A DNA stretch of 64,000 nt from Myroides odoratimimus (GCF_001485415.1 NZ_BCMQ01000004.1:62001-126000); one strand, 5' to 3'; shown: positions 8,295 through 17,298, numbered from the stretch's first letter. Made by a program: numbers and translations. Notes: generated by a model not told the origin, from the letters alone.

Positions 8295-9215
8295 TTATTC
8301 AGCTATAACATTCTCTATAGCCTGAGTAATCTTATCAGCATTCGTAAGGTAGTCAAACCACATAACATCAGGAGTACGTTTAAACCAAGTAATCTGACGC
8401 TTAGCAAAGCGGCGTGTATTCTTTTTGATTTCCTCAATAGCAAACTCTAATGTGAATTCGTTGTCAAAGTACGCAAATAATTCTCGATAGCCAACGGTTT
8501 GTAACGCATTGTTATCGCGATACGGATATAAATCTTGAGCTTCCTTTAGAAGGCCATTATCTAGCATGATATCCACACGTTTATTAATGCGCTCATACAT
8601 CTTCTCTCTATCAGCTTCTAGACCTATCACGATAGGAGTGAAGTTGCGAGCGTGTTGTTTTATATTTAAGAAACTAGAGTAGGGTTTACCAGTACCGATA
8701 CAGATCTCTAATGCTCGAGTTACTCTTTGAGGATTGTCTATCGCTACTTTTTCATAGTGAATAGGATCCAATTCCTTTAGCATATTTTGCAAATAAGGAA
8801 GGCCTTTTTCTGCTAAGTCTTGATTTAATTGTTCTCTGACACTTGGTTCTACATCAGGGAAGTCATCAAGCCCGTTGAGGATCGCATTGACAAAGAGTCC
8901 TGATCCACCTACCATAACCTGTACAGGATTATCTGTAAAGAGCTCATCTAGTTTAGCCAATGCCTCTCTTTCGAAATCTCCTACAGAGTAAGTATCGTGA
9001 ATGCTGATATTCTGAATAAAGTGATGTGGAGCAGCAGCTAGTTCTTCCTTAGAAGGTACAGCTGTGCCTATTGCCATTTCCTTATAGAATTGGCGGCTAT
9101 CACATGATATTATATTGGTATTAAAATGTTGTGCAAGTTTGATTCCTAAAGCTGTTTTTCCAATCGCTGTAGGCCCAATGACAACAATAAGATAATTGTT
9201 ATTTTTCGTAGACAT
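8295..9215 (-). CDS. miaA: tRNA dimethylallyltransferase MiaA
   Basis: 306 residues, normal length. The P-loop is GPTAIGKT (14-21), followed by SCDSRQFYKEM, TAVPSKEE and the central VGGSGLF motif, all diagnostic for MiaA. It transfers a dimethylallyl group to A37 of tRNAs reading UNN codons. The start overlaps the end of the upstream K+ channel gene by 17 bp, so the two are co-transcribed. The heptamer array begins 5 bp after its stop. Confidence 0.96.
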   Translation of the reverse strand: MSTKNNNYLIVVIGPTAIGKTALGIKLAQHFNTNIISCDSRQFYKEMAIGTAVPSKEELAAAPHHFIQNISIHDTYSVGDFEREALAKLDELFTDNPVQVMVGGSGLFVNAILNGLDDFPDVEPSVREQLNQDLAEKGLPYLQNMLKELDPIHYEKVAIDNPQRVTRALEICIGTGKPYSSFLNIKQHARNFTPIVIGLEADREKMYERINKRVDIMLDNGLLKEAQDLYPYRDNNALQTVGYRELFAYFDNEFTLEFAIEEIKKNTRRFAKRQITWFKRTPDVMWFDYLTNADKITQAIENVIAE

Positions 9216-10050
9216 CTCCTAATTTTTGACCGCAATTATAGCAGTAATTTGCATCATCATCATAGATTGTAGTAGTACATGTAGAGCAGTTTCTTCTTCT
9301 CTTCGCATCTAATCTGTTGCGTTTAATATTAGAGAACTCTGCTGTCACGATACCTGTAGGAACGGCGATAATACCGTAACCCATAATCATGATAAAAGAT
9401 GCTATCATTTGACCTAGTGGGGTCTGTGGAGCGATATCTCCATATCCCACTGTAGTAAGCGTTACGATACACCAATAGATACTTCTAGGTATACTCGTAA
9501 AGCCACTTTCTTTACTCTCGATTACATACATTAGCGCACCTAATAAGATCGACATCACAAGCACAAAGTATACGAATACAATAATTTTCGTTCTACTAGA
9601 CTTAAGAGCTAGCTTTAAGTGTGACTGTTGTCCAATGTATGGAACAAGGTTTAAGATACCAAATAAACGTAGTAAACGCAGTGCTCTTACAACAGTAAGT
9701 GCTCTAGAACCAGGAATAAAGAACGATAAATACATCGGTAGGATAGAGATAAGATCTACTATTCCATAAAAACTAAAGATGTACTTAAGCGGTTTTTTAT
9801 TACAAAGAATCCTAAGGATATACTCTATGGTAAAAAACACAGTGATAATCCACTCACAGACTACTAGACCTGTGTGGTGCTTCATATCATAGCTCTCTAT
9901 CGATTCAAGCATCACTAGAAGTACACTCATCAGAATAACCGCTAGTAGTGCAATATCAAATAATTTACCTGCAAAAGTATTTGAACCATAAATAATGATG
10001 TAAATCTTCTGCTGTAGGATATCCCATTTGTTTTTTAATCTGCGTCTCAC
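9199..10050 (-). CDS. Voltage-gated-type K+ channel with C-terminal zinc ribbon
   Basis: 283 residues. It has six TM segments: an S4-like helix with spaced arginines (VVRALRLLRLFG, 120-131) and a pore with selectivity filter TVGYGD (200-205). After S6 comes a basic linker and a four-cysteine knuckle, CSTC...CYNC (Cys255, 258, 270, 273), a zinc-ribbon-like tail not usual in Kv channels. It would conduct K+ across the inner membrane; gating by voltage and perhaps by the zinc domain is inference. It overlaps miaA by 17 bp and follows the exonuclease gene by 11 bp, so it belongs to the leftward operon. Confidence 0.87.
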   Translation of the reverse strand: MRRRLKNKWDILQQKIYIIIYGSNTFAGKLFDIALLAVILMSVLLVMLESIESYDMKHHTGLVVCEWIITVFFTIEYILRILCNKKPLKYIFSFYGIVDLISILPMYLSFFIPGSRALTVVRALRLLRLFGILNLVPYIGQQSHLKLALKSSRTKIIVFVYFVLVMSILLGALMYVIESKESGFTSIPRSIYWCIVTLTTVGYGDIAPQTPLGQMIASFIMIMGYGIIAVPTGIVTAEFSNIKRNRLDAKRRRNCSTCTTTIYDDDANYCYNCGQKLGDVYEK

Positions 10051-10061
10051 AAAAACTGTTT

Positions 10062-11411
10062 TTAGTAGTGAATTAATTTGTAACCGATCTTCTTATTTAG
10101 ATAATTAAGAATGATATTTCTGTTGTTTCTATTAAACAAAATTGGCGTTAAATTGGCTGCTATTCGTTCTGGGGCGTTGATTTGGTGGTTTAAGTTATAG
10201 AAGCAATATCCGTTTAGCTTCCCTTTTTCTAAAGCGACAGCACTTTTCTCATCTACTTTACGGCCTTTGTCTAAGATTAGAACATGGTCTTTGTCTATAT
10301 CATAAGGCTTAAATAGTTCAAGTATATTAGCATTGAACTCTTCTCTTGTCGAGGTAAAGTTGATAAAGAAGTTATCAGCTGTTATTTTAGTTGATTTTTT
10401 CTCATATATAAACTCTACATAAGGTAACTCTTGTTGACCTTGGAATATCTTATGTAAGAATTTTCTAGCTTCATTAGGCGATGTAAACGCCATTAGATTT
10501 CTCTTTCTACCATCTGTCTTTTCGATAGATAGGTATAAGTATTCCTCTAGATTAGTCTTTAAATAAATAGAGTAGGGGAATACACTTTTCTTACTGACCT
10601 TGTTGTACTTTGGTTTATTTGTATTGATCTCTTCAGCCTCTTTTAGAAGCGCGATGAGTTCAGTACCTGTTTTTTCGAAAGTGACAGTATAGGTTTCTTG
10701 TTGTATTTTCTTGAATATAGTCGAATTACTCGTAAAGTGCTGTAAGACTTTCTTTCTAATATTCTTACTCTTACCGATGAAGATAATATTACCTTCTTTG
10801 TCCAAGATATAATAAATACCTACAGTAGAAGGCAAAGTGTCTACGATATCCATAAACTTAGGATTAATCCCAGTCTTGATATCTGACTTAATCATAGAGG
10901 TTAAGATAGTCTTTTCTTTATCTTTTGATAGAAGTAATTCGAATAGCTTTTCTGTGGCCATAGCATCTCCATTAGCGCGATGTCTATCTGCGATAGGAAT
11001 ACCAAGTGATCGCACTAGTTTACCTAAGCTATAAGAAGGCATATCAGGAAGTAACTTCTGTGATAATTCTACTGTACACAGTGTATTGCGACTGTATTCA
11101 TAACCTAGTCTTTTAAACTCGTTGCGCAGTACTCGATAATCAAATTCAGCATTATGAGCTACGATGACGCAGTTGTCCGTTATTTCTATGATGCGCTTAG
11201 CTATCTCGTAGAACTTCGGAGCTAGCCGTAGCATAGCATTATTGATTCCCGTAAGTTTCACTACGAAAGGTTGTATTTCCATCTCTGGATTAACTAAACT
11301 AATAAACTGATCTACGATCTGATTACCATCAAATCGATATATAGCAATTTCGGTGATTCCTTCTTCATTAAACTGCCCACCAGTTGTTTCTATATCTAAA
11401 ACTGCGTACAA
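10062..11411 (-). CDS. DnaQ-like 3'-5' exonuclease fused to a GIY-YIG domain
   Basis: 449 residues. Residues 1-160 are a DEDDh exonuclease with DIET (Asp6, Glu8), AHNAEFD (Asp91), and His144/Asp149 in DRHRANGDA. Residues about 193-275 are a UvrC/Cho-type GIY-YIG nuclease domain (VGIYYILD, then FIGKSKNIRKK, and a late EEINTNKPKYN). The C-terminal 170 residues are not recognised. Such epsilon/UvrC-like fusions occur in several phyla and are presumed to act in DNA repair. It sits in a tight leftward run (11 bp to the channel gene, 17 bp from YggS). Confidence 0.85.
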   Translation of the reverse strand: MYAVLDIETTGGQFNEEGITEIAIYRFDGNQIVDQFISLVNPEMEIQPFVVKLTGINNAMLRLAPKFYEIAKRIIEITDNCVIVAHNAEFDYRVLRNEFKRLGYEYSRNTLCTVELSQKLLPDMPSYSLGKLVRSLGIPIADRHRANGDAMATEKLFELLLSKDKEKTILTSMIKSDIKTGINPKFMDIVDTLPSTVGIYYILDKEGNIIFIGKSKNIRKKVLQHFTSNSTIFKKIQQETYTVTFEKTGTELIALLKEAEEINTNKPKYNKVSKKSVFPYSIYLKTNLEEYLYLSIEKTDGRKRNLMAFTSPNEARKFLHKIFQGQQELPYVEFIYEKKSTKITADNFFINFTSTREEFNANILELFKPYDIDKDHVLILDKGRKVDEKSAVALEKGKLNGYCFYNLNHQINAPERIAANLTPILFNRNNRNIILNYLNKKIGYKLIHY

Positions 11412-11428
11412 CTTGTCTTTTTAATAAA

Positions 11429-12100
11429 TTAATAATTACGACTACCGAAGATATTACTACCTATTCTAACCATCGTACTTCCACATTCTATCGCTAGTGG
11501 ATAATCGTTACTCATCCCCATAGAGACAATGTTTAGGTCAAGGTTATCCTTCGTGCCGTATTTCTCTTTACACATTGCAAATATATTACTTAGTTGTGTA
11601 AATTCTTTCTTTACTTGCGTTTGATTATCGGTAAAAGTAGCCATACCCATAAGTCCAACTACTTTAATATTCTTAAGTCCAGCAAATTCCTCACTTGAAA
11701 GAATTTCTAGTAATTCTGCCTCATCTAAGCCGAACTTTGTATCTTCTTCTGCGATGAACATCTGTAATAAACATTCTATAACACGGTTATTTCGTTTCGC
11801 TTGTTTATTTATCTCTTCTAAGAGTCTAAAGCTATCCACTCCGTGAATCAGAGAGACAAAGGGTGCCATATACTTCACTTTATTGCGCTGTACATGTCCA
11901 ATCATGTGCCACTTAATATCTTTAGGAAGAGCTTCATATTTATCAGTCATTTCCTGAATCTTATTCTCACCGAATACACGTTGTCCTGCCTCATAAGCTT
12001 CTACAATATCCTCATTGGGTTTCGTTTTAGAAACAGCAACAAGGGTAACATGAGCAGGTAATGTGTTCTTAACGTGTTTTAAATTCTCTGTAATAGACAT
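11429..12100 (-). CDS. YggS-family PLP-binding protein
   Basis: 223 residues, single TIM-barrel PLP protein. VAVSKTKP contains the PLP lysine (Lys25); FGENKIQEM, WHMIGHVQRNK and the final STMVRIGSNIFG are family hallmarks (phosphate binding at the end). It maintains pyridoxal phosphate homeostasis in the cytosol rather than catalysing a known reaction. It lies 15 bp after DUF1015 and 17 bp before the exonuclease gene. Confidence 0.94.
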   Translation of the reverse strand: MSITENLKHVKNTLPAHVTLVAVSKTKPNEDIVEAYEAGQRVFGENKIQEMTDKYEALPKDIKWHMIGHVQRNKVKYMAPFVSLIHGVDSFRLLEEINKQAKRNNRVIECLLQMFIAEEDTKFGLDEAELLEILSSEEFAGLKNIKVVGLMGMATFTDNQTQVKKEFTQLSNIFAMCKEKYGTKDNLDLNIVSMGMSNDYPLAIECGSTMVRIGSNIFGSRNY

Positions 12101-12115
12101 AATTTTTATCTTTTT

Positions 12116-13333
12116 TTAAATTTCGTATATAAAGAGACCATTCATAAACTTAGGCTCTATATATGTGCTTTTTGGAGGCATGATAAGGTCGTTATCTGCC
12201 ACTTGTTTGATCTCACTTACATTTGTAGGATAAAGCATAAATCCTACTTCGTATTCACCATCATCTACTAGTTCTTTGATTGTAACGATAGATTCATTAC
12301 CAGGAACATAGTCTATACGAGCATCATTTCTCAAGTCATCTAATCCTAATATAGGATGTAGTACTTCATCGTATAGTATTTGCGCATCTAATTGTTGTAA
12401 GATGCAGTCTGTTTGTTTGATGTCTTTTAGCGTTAAGGCATAGAAGTCACCGTCTAAGTACATTCCGAATTCCATCTTCTTAGTAGGTTTCCAAAGTTGT
12501 TGTTCTTTATTGACAACGTGAAACTTCTCTTTTAGAAGGTTTAGGAACTCTTCTTTAGTATAATTGTTTAAATCGTGTATAATACGATTAAACTCATAGA
12601 TTTTAATATTGTTTTCAGCGATTAAATACGTCATCACTGTATTGTTATGAGCAGGAGTTCCGTTAGAATGTTCTGCTTGTAACAGTTCTGCAGAAGCAAA
12701 ACGGTGATGTCCATCTGCGATATACAGTTCTTTAATATCTGCAAATTGTTCTGTTAACCACTTGATATCGGTATCCTCATCTATCTTCCAGATCGTATGT
12801 CTTTCTCTAGTTACAGTACTAAAGTCATACAGGGGTTTCTCATGTTTCTTTGTGATAATCCACTTTTCTATATCCTCCTGATCAGGATACATCATCAGTA
12901 CAGGTTCAGTATTGAACTTACTGTGATATAAGTATTCCTTAAATAATCTTACGCGAAACTCTAAGGTGTCTTCATGTTTTTTGATCACATTACTTTGGTA
13001 GTCATCTATAGAAGTTCCTGCCACTATCCCTGTAAAACTCCAACTTTTTGTGCTGATCTGATACAGATAATAAATCGGTTTATCTTCTGTAATCAGAATA
13101 CCTTCTTTCTTAAAGTCGTTTAACTTCGCTGCAACCATTTTATAACGTTTATCATACGTTACTTTTGAAGGGTTTACATAAGCAGGGTTTAATACGTGCA
13201 AAAAAGAGAAGGGGTTGTAGTCTAAAAGATAAGCAATCTCAACAGCATTGTAGTCTTCGAATGATCTACAGCTTACTAAGCTTACTTTATCTCGGGTAGG
13301 GCGCAAGCCTTTAAAAGGAATTATTTTAGCCAT
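12116..13333 (-). CDS. DUF1015 family protein
   Basis: With the start at 13333 (MAKIIPFKGLRP) it has 405 residues, the usual family length; the frame to 13369 adds 12 residues that run into the preceding hairpin. The central YIADGHHRFASAELL motif is the diagnostic DUF1015 signature. Function is unknown; in Bacteroidota the family is often found near serine-biosynthesis genes, which are not present here. It follows a hairpin after the hydroxyacyl-CoA dehydrogenase and is 15 bp before YggS. Confidence 0.88.
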   Translation of the reverse strand: MAKIIPFKGLRPTRDKVSLVSCRSFEDYNAVEIAYLLDYNPFSFLHVLNPAYVNPSKVTYDKRYKMVAAKLNDFKKEGILITEDKPIYYLYQISTKSWSFTGIVAGTSIDDYQSNVIKKHEDTLEFRVRLFKEYLYHSKFNTEPVLMMYPDQEDIEKWIITKKHEKPLYDFSTVTRERHTIWKIDEDTDIKWLTEQFADIKELYIADGHHRFASAELLQAEHSNGTPAHNNTVMTYLIAENNIKIYEFNRIIHDLNNYTKEEFLNLLKEKFHVVNKEQQLWKPTKKMEFGMYLDGDFYALTLKDIKQTDCILQQLDAQILYDEVLHPILGLDDLRNDARIDYVPGNESIVTIKELVDDGEYEVGFMLYPTNVSEIKQVADNDLIMPPKSTYIEPKFMNGLFIYEI

Positions 13334-13357
13334 TATAAGTATGGTTTCAAAAATATC

Positions 13358-13389
13358 AAAGACAACCAAAGTTTAGTTTGGTTGTCTTT
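13358..13389 (-). terminator. Intrinsic hairpin after the hydroxyacyl-CoA dehydrogenase
   Basis: A 13-bp perfect stem (13358-13370 with 13377-13389) and 6-nt loop, followed on the minus strand by a short interrupted T run. It may only attenuate transcription into DUF1015. Confidence 0.6.
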
Positions 13390-13425
13390 TATTAGTATTT
13401 ACTAGTTTACAATAACACTGGAGGG

Positions 13426-14313
13426 TTAAGCGAACATTTTCGCTACTTTCTCAGCTTTTTTGCTTTCGCTATAGTCGTAGAATCCTTCTCCAGATTTAAC
13501 TCCTAATTTACCAGCCATTACCATATTTACTAATAGTGGACATGGAGCATATTTAGGGTTTTTAAATCCGTCATACATTACGTTAAGGATAGAAAGACAT
13601 ACATCTAATCCGATAAAGTCAGCTAGTTGTAATGGTCCCATAGGGTGAGCCATACCTAACTTCATCACAGTATCGATTTCTTCTACACCAGCTACACCGT
13701 TGTATAATGTTTCGATAGCTTCATTAATCATCGGCATTAAGATACGGTTCGCTACGAATCCAGGGTAGTCATTTACCTCTGTTGGAACTTTATCTAAAGC
13801 TTTAGACATATCCATGATTGCTTTAGTCACTTCATCACTCGTGTTGTATCCTCTGATGATTTCTACTAACTTCATGATAGGCACAGGGTTCATAAAGTGC
13901 ATACCGATTACGCGCTCAGGGTTTTTCACCACAGAAGCGATTTTTGTAATAGAGATAGAAGAAGTATTCGATGCTAAGATTACATTCTCATCACATACTT
14001 CGCTCAGTTGTTTAAAGATATTTAGTTTTAACTCTACATTCTCAGTAGCAGCTTCTACTACTAAATCAGCATTCGCTACACCATCTTTAATATCAGTATA
14101 GGTAACGATGTTTTCGATAGTTGCTTTTTTGTCCGCTTCAGTGATGCTTCCTTTCGCGATCATACGATCTAAATTCTTAATAATCGTAGTCATTCCTCTT
14201 TCGATAGCAGCTTCTGATATATCAATTAAAAGAACTGTAAAACCTTTTTGAGCAAATGTATGTGCAATACCATTTCCCATCGTTCCAGCTCCGATAACAG
14301 CAATTTTTTTCAT
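13426..14313 (-). CDS. 3-hydroxybutyryl-CoA dehydrogenase
   Basis: 295 residues. The NAD-binding Rossmann motif is GAGTMGNG (8-15); the catalytic His139 is in GMHFMNPVP and the substrate pocket includes NTSS and DYPGFVANR. It interconverts 3-hydroxyacyl-CoA and acetoacetyl-CoA, in butanoate or short-chain fatty acid metabolism. It is the stand-alone short form, not a FadB-type fusion. The Gfo/Idh gene lies 30 bp upstream on the same strand. Confidence 0.93.
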   Translation of the reverse strand: MKKIAVIGAGTMGNGIAHTFAQKGFTVLLIDISEAAIERGMTTIIKNLDRMIAKGSITEADKKATIENIVTYTDIKDGVANADLVVEAATENVELKLNIFKQLSEVCDENVILASNTSSISITKIASVVKNPERVIGMHFMNPVPIMKLVEIIRGYNTSDEVTKAIMDMSKALDKVPTEVNDYPGFVANRILMPMINEAIETLYNGVAGVEEIDTVMKLGMAHPMGPLQLADFIGLDVCLSILNVMYDGFKNPKYAPCPLLVNMVMAGKLGVKSGEGFYDYSESKKAEKVAKMFA

Positions 14314-14343
14314 AATGGTTAATTTATATTTTTTGATGTTAAT

Positions 14344-15312
14344 TTATTTTTTCTCCATTGCCTCGATGATTTGGTAAGCTAAGCGCAGTGCTTTAGTACC
14401 ATCATCTAGCGTCACGATAGGCGTAGTTTTATTCACTATCGCGTCATGGAATGTCTCTAACTCGTCTAAGATAGCATTATTCGCTAATACTTCAGGATTG
14501 TCGTAATAAATTTGTTTTTTAACTCCTTCAGCATTTTGAAGGATTAGGTCAAAGTCACCTGGTACTTCAGGAGCTTCTTTCATCTTCACTACTTCACACG
14601 TCTTCTCTAAGTAATCCACAGAGATATAAGCATCGCGTTGGAAGAAGCGCGATTTACGCATATTCTTCATAGAGATACGGCTAGCAGTGATATTAGCCAC
14701 ACATCCGTTCTCAAACTCTACACGAGCATTAGAGATATCTGGAGATTCGCTTAGTACAGCTACGCCACTAGCGCTTACATGCTTTACAGGAGATTTAACC
14801 ACACTTAAGATAGCATCTAGATCGTGGATCATTAAGTCTAATACTACAGGTACATCTGTTCCTCTAGGATTAAACTCAGCTAGGCGGTGAGTCTCGATAA
14901 ACATAGGGTTTTCTATCTTTGGACGTACTGCGATAAACGCTGGGTTAAAACGCTCTACGTGACCTACTTGTCCTAGTACATTATATTTAGCAGCTAATGC
15001 GATGATTGCTTCAGCTTCTTCAATAGTCGTTGTAATCGGTTTTTCTAAGAACACATGCTTACCAGCTTCGATAGCTTGTTTAGCACAGTCAAAGTGAGAA
15101 AGGGTAGGAGTAACGATATCTACTACATCTACTGCCTGAATTAATTCCTCTATAGTGTCAAATTTTCTATAGCCAAATTCTGCTGCTACTTTTTCAGCAT
15201 TCTCTTTAAAAGGATCGTAAAATCCTACTAGTTCATATTTTTCAGATTGGTTAAGCAAGCGTAGGTGAATTTTACCTAGGTGGCCTGCTCCCAATACTCC
15301 AACTTTAAGCAT
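14344..15312 (-). CDS. Gfo/Idh/MocA family oxidoreductase
   Basis: 322 residues from MLKVGVLGAGHLGKIH at 15312; the longer frame to 15333 adds seven unlikely residues. The N-terminal NAD(P) site is GAGHLG, the family motif EKPIT is present (HVFLEKPITTT), and the C-terminal half is an alpha/beta domain containing a DLMIHDLD segment. The substrate is unknown, probably a sugar or related metabolite. A good Bacteroidota promoter lies 18 bp upstream, so this is likely the first gene of the leftward block. Confidence 0.87.
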   Translation of the reverse strand: MLKVGVLGAGHLGKIHLRLLNQSEKYELVGFYDPFKENAEKVAAEFGYRKFDTIEELIQAVDVVDIVTPTLSHFDCAKQAIEAGKHVFLEKPITTTIEEAEAIIALAAKYNVLGQVGHVERFNPAFIAVRPKIENPMFIETHRLAEFNPRGTDVPVVLDLMIHDLDAILSVVKSPVKHVSASGVAVLSESPDISNARVEFENGCVANITASRISMKNMRKSRFFQRDAYISVDYLEKTCEVVKMKEAPEVPGDFDLILQNAEGVKKQIYYDNPEVLANNAILDELETFHDAIVNKTTPIVTLDDGTKALRLAYQIIEAMEKK

Positions 15313-15330
15313 AAAACTATATTTTGAAAA

Positions 15331-15362
15331 CAAAAATATAATTTATTTATCTAAACTTTCAA
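15331..15362 (-). promoter_or_regulatory. Bacteroidota promoter for the Gfo/Idh gene
   Basis: On the minus strand, TTG (plus 15360-15362), a 21-nt spacer and TATTTTTG (plus 15331-15338) match the TTG/TAnnTTTG consensus, 18 bp from the start codon. Confidence 0.65.
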
Positions 15363-15462
15363 TAAACCTGCTTAAAGTTTTGTTCAATTATATTCTCAGG
15401 GCTTATACGGATTGCTTTTGTTAGAAAATATTAGTTATTTTGTGGGAAATAATAATTTAATA

Positions 15463-16104
15463 GTGAAAGATTCTGCAAAACATCAAGGTCTTAGAAACCA
15501 GTTGGTTGAAGTACTTAAGCAAAAAGGGATTGTTGATACCAATGTTTTAGATGCTATCAAGAGGGTACCACGTCATTTATTCTTAGATTCAAGTTTCGAG
15601 GATTTTGCATACCAAGATAAGGCTTTTCCTATCGGAGCAGGCCAGACTATTTCGCAACCTTATACTGTAGCTTTTCAATCTCAGCTACTTCAAGTCAAAA
15701 AAGAAGATAAAATCTTAGAAATCGGTACGGGTAGTGGATATCAGACTGCTGTACTAGTAGCTATGGGAGCTAGAGTGTACAGTATCGAGAGACAAAACGA
15801 ATTGTATAAGAAGACTTCAGCGTTATTGCCAAAGTTAGGGATCAGACCTAAGCTTACTACTTTTGGTGATGGGTATAAGGGATTACCTAATTATGCTCCT
15901 TTTGATTCTATTATTGTGACAGCAGGTGCTCCTTTTATCCCGCAAGCTTTATTAGGACAAATAAAAGTAGGAGGTAGGCTGATCATTCCTATTGGTGAGG
16001 AGAAACAAATCATGACAGAGTTGATCCGTATCAACGAAAAACAGTTTGAAAAATACGAACATGGAGACTTTAAGTTCGTACCCATGTTGGAGAATAAGAA
16101 TTAG
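15463..16104 (+). CDS. pcm: Protein-L-isoaspartate O-methyltransferase
   Basis: With the GTG start at 15463 (VKDSAKHQGLRNQLVE) it has 213 residues, the usual size; the TTG at 15412 would add 17 residues not seen in the family. Motif I of SAM binding is EIGTGSGYQTAVL, and GAGQTISQPYTVA is the Pcm-specific substrate loop. It methylates isoaspartyl residues in damaged proteins. Confidence 0.92.
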   Translation: MKDSAKHQGLRNQLVEVLKQKGIVDTNVLDAIKRVPRHLFLDSSFEDFAYQDKAFPIGAGQTISQPYTVAFQSQLLQVKKEDKILEIGTGSGYQTAVLVAMGARVYSIERQNELYKKTSALLPKLGIRPKLTTFGDGYKGLPNYAPFDSIIVTAGAPFIPQALLGQIKVGGRLIIPIGEEKQIMTELIRINEKQFEKYEHGDFKFVPMLENKN

Positions 16105-16208
16105 GAATTTAGATTGATTTTAGGATACTAACTATATCTTTTATTATGGTAGTTTAATTGTCATATTTTTTTATTATGTTTATATAACCAATTAAAACAT
16201 AATAAATT

Positions 16209-16508
16209 ATGAAGAAATTATTTTTCGTAGTAATTGCCTTTGCTACATTTTCAGGAAGTGCATTAGCCTCAGATGTTAATGCTTTGTTTACGATAAAGTC
16301 TAGTACTCATTTATCGTTAGATCAAGACCCTAATGCAGGACTTGTTTATGCTTATTTAGTTAGACTTGCGGATGGTTGGGAAGTATATGTACAAGGTTAT
16401 GAATGTGCCGTAGAATTTGCTCAACAACGTGGTGGCACAATTGTAGGAGGAAAATATATGAAGGGGCATCAAGCAATGATGTGTCTTACAGGACCAGAGG
16501 AATTATAA
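16209..16508 (+). CDS. Small secreted protein of unknown function
   Basis: 99 residues with a clear signal peptide (MKKLFFVVIAFATFSGSALAS). The mature part of about 79 residues has two cysteines (in GYECAVEF and AMMCLTG) that could form a disulfide in the periplasm. I recognise no domain. A good terminator follows, so it is probably a single-gene unit. Confidence 0.75.
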   Translation: MKKLFFVVIAFATFSGSALASDVNALFTIKSSTHLSLDQDPNAGLVYAYLVRLADGWEVYVQGYECAVEFAQQRGGTIVGGKYMKGHQAMMCLTGPEEL

Positions 16509-16520
16509 TTAAAATTAGAT

Positions 16521-16556
16521 AAAAGCTGTTGTCTTTAGATAACAGCTTTTTTTAAT
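16521..16556 (+). terminator. Intrinsic terminator
   Basis: AAAAGCTGTT (16521-16530) pairs with AACAGCTTTT (16541-16550), the stem extends inward by four more pairs, and a T run follows. Confidence 0.85.
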
Positions 16557-17261
16557 AGAAATTAATTCTGGTAAATATCGTTTGTATATAACCAAGACAA
16601 AAAATACTTTCTTTTTAATAGTCTCAATTAGAGATTGTTTCACACGAGTTTTAATTGTAAAATAATGTTAATTAGGATTATTTACTTATAGTTAAGTTTT
16701 TAACATTTGTAACGTTTTTTACAGTGCTAAATGATATATAAACCCAGTGTTTGTAAGTGTTTACAACGTTTTTTGTTAGCCTTGTTCGGGGATTGTTCGG
16801 AGCTTCTTCGGAAAAATAGCGCTTTTTCCGAACAGGTTCCGAACAAATCTAGTCTAAGACCGTATGAATAGAGGGTTTAGATGAAAAAGTATGCGTTAAA
16901 ATGAATGTTAAAATTTAAAATAAGAATTTTACAGATTGACTTTTTTACTGTAATAATGCTGAAGAGTACAACATTGGATATTGGTTCAATTTGCGAGTTT
17001 TAAGAAGATACTCGTAGAACCTATATGGTTGATATAGGCAAATATACATAAAAAAATCTTTACTTTGTTTTTATATAAATCATTCTAGAGACTTTATTAA
17101 TGGCGTGGTATTGTGGGGATGTTTTGTCAGGATATTCTTCGTAACGTATATACGCAATCTACTAAAGTAAAGATGCAATATTTTGCATGTCACCCAAACC
17201 ATATCAAGTAATCAAAAGTCAGAAGACTTTGTGGAGGATAAAAAGTAGAATGTAAACAAAA
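16557..17261. other. 705-bp intergenic region without a recognised gene
   Basis: AT-rich sequence between the small secreted protein and smpB. It holds the 66-bp phased repeat listed separately and two copies of AACGTTTTTT (near 16711 and 16766). A 46-codon frame starting at 16731 runs through the repeat but looks accidental. tmRNA often lies near smpB; I looked for its acceptor and T-loop sequences here and did not find them. Confidence 0.6.
16782..16847. repeat. 11-bp phased repeat, locus A: 3 direct and 2 inverted units
   Basis: Exactly six 11-mers. Units 1-3 carry TTGTTCGG, TTGTTCGG and TTCTTCGG at 16782, 16793 and 16804. The fourth (16815-16825) is a neutral loop. Units 5-6 carry TTCCGAACAGG and TTCCGAACAAA at 16826 and 16837, the inverted motif. 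They give nested hairpins: 16793-16801 with 16839-16847 (9 bp) and 16807-16816 with 16823-16832 (10 bp). It lacks a T tail on either strand. Confidence 0.85.
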
Positions 17262-17283
17262 AAGCATCCTTTATAGGATGCTT
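17262..17283 (-). terminator. Intrinsic terminator of smpB
   Basis: AAGCATCCT pairs with AGGATGCTT around a TTAT loop (plus 17262-17283). On the minus strand a T run follows. Confidence 0.85.
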
Positions 17284-17298
17284 CGATAAGTGTATGTC

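Noticed and set aside
7915..8325. A 136-codon open frame with a repetitive Phe/Ser/Pro/Val protein
   Set aside because: It lies entirely in the heptamer array; a 21-bp (7x3) period keeps all frames open. No start signal or sensible protein composition.
16731..16871. 46-codon frame through the phased repeat
   Set aside because: No leader or domain signals and it simply tracks the 11-bp repeat; treated as chance.
16557..17261. tmRNA gene next to smpB
   Set aside because: I found neither a GGGG...CCCC acceptor pair with a TTCGA T-loop nor a tag reading frame; ssrA must be elsewhere.
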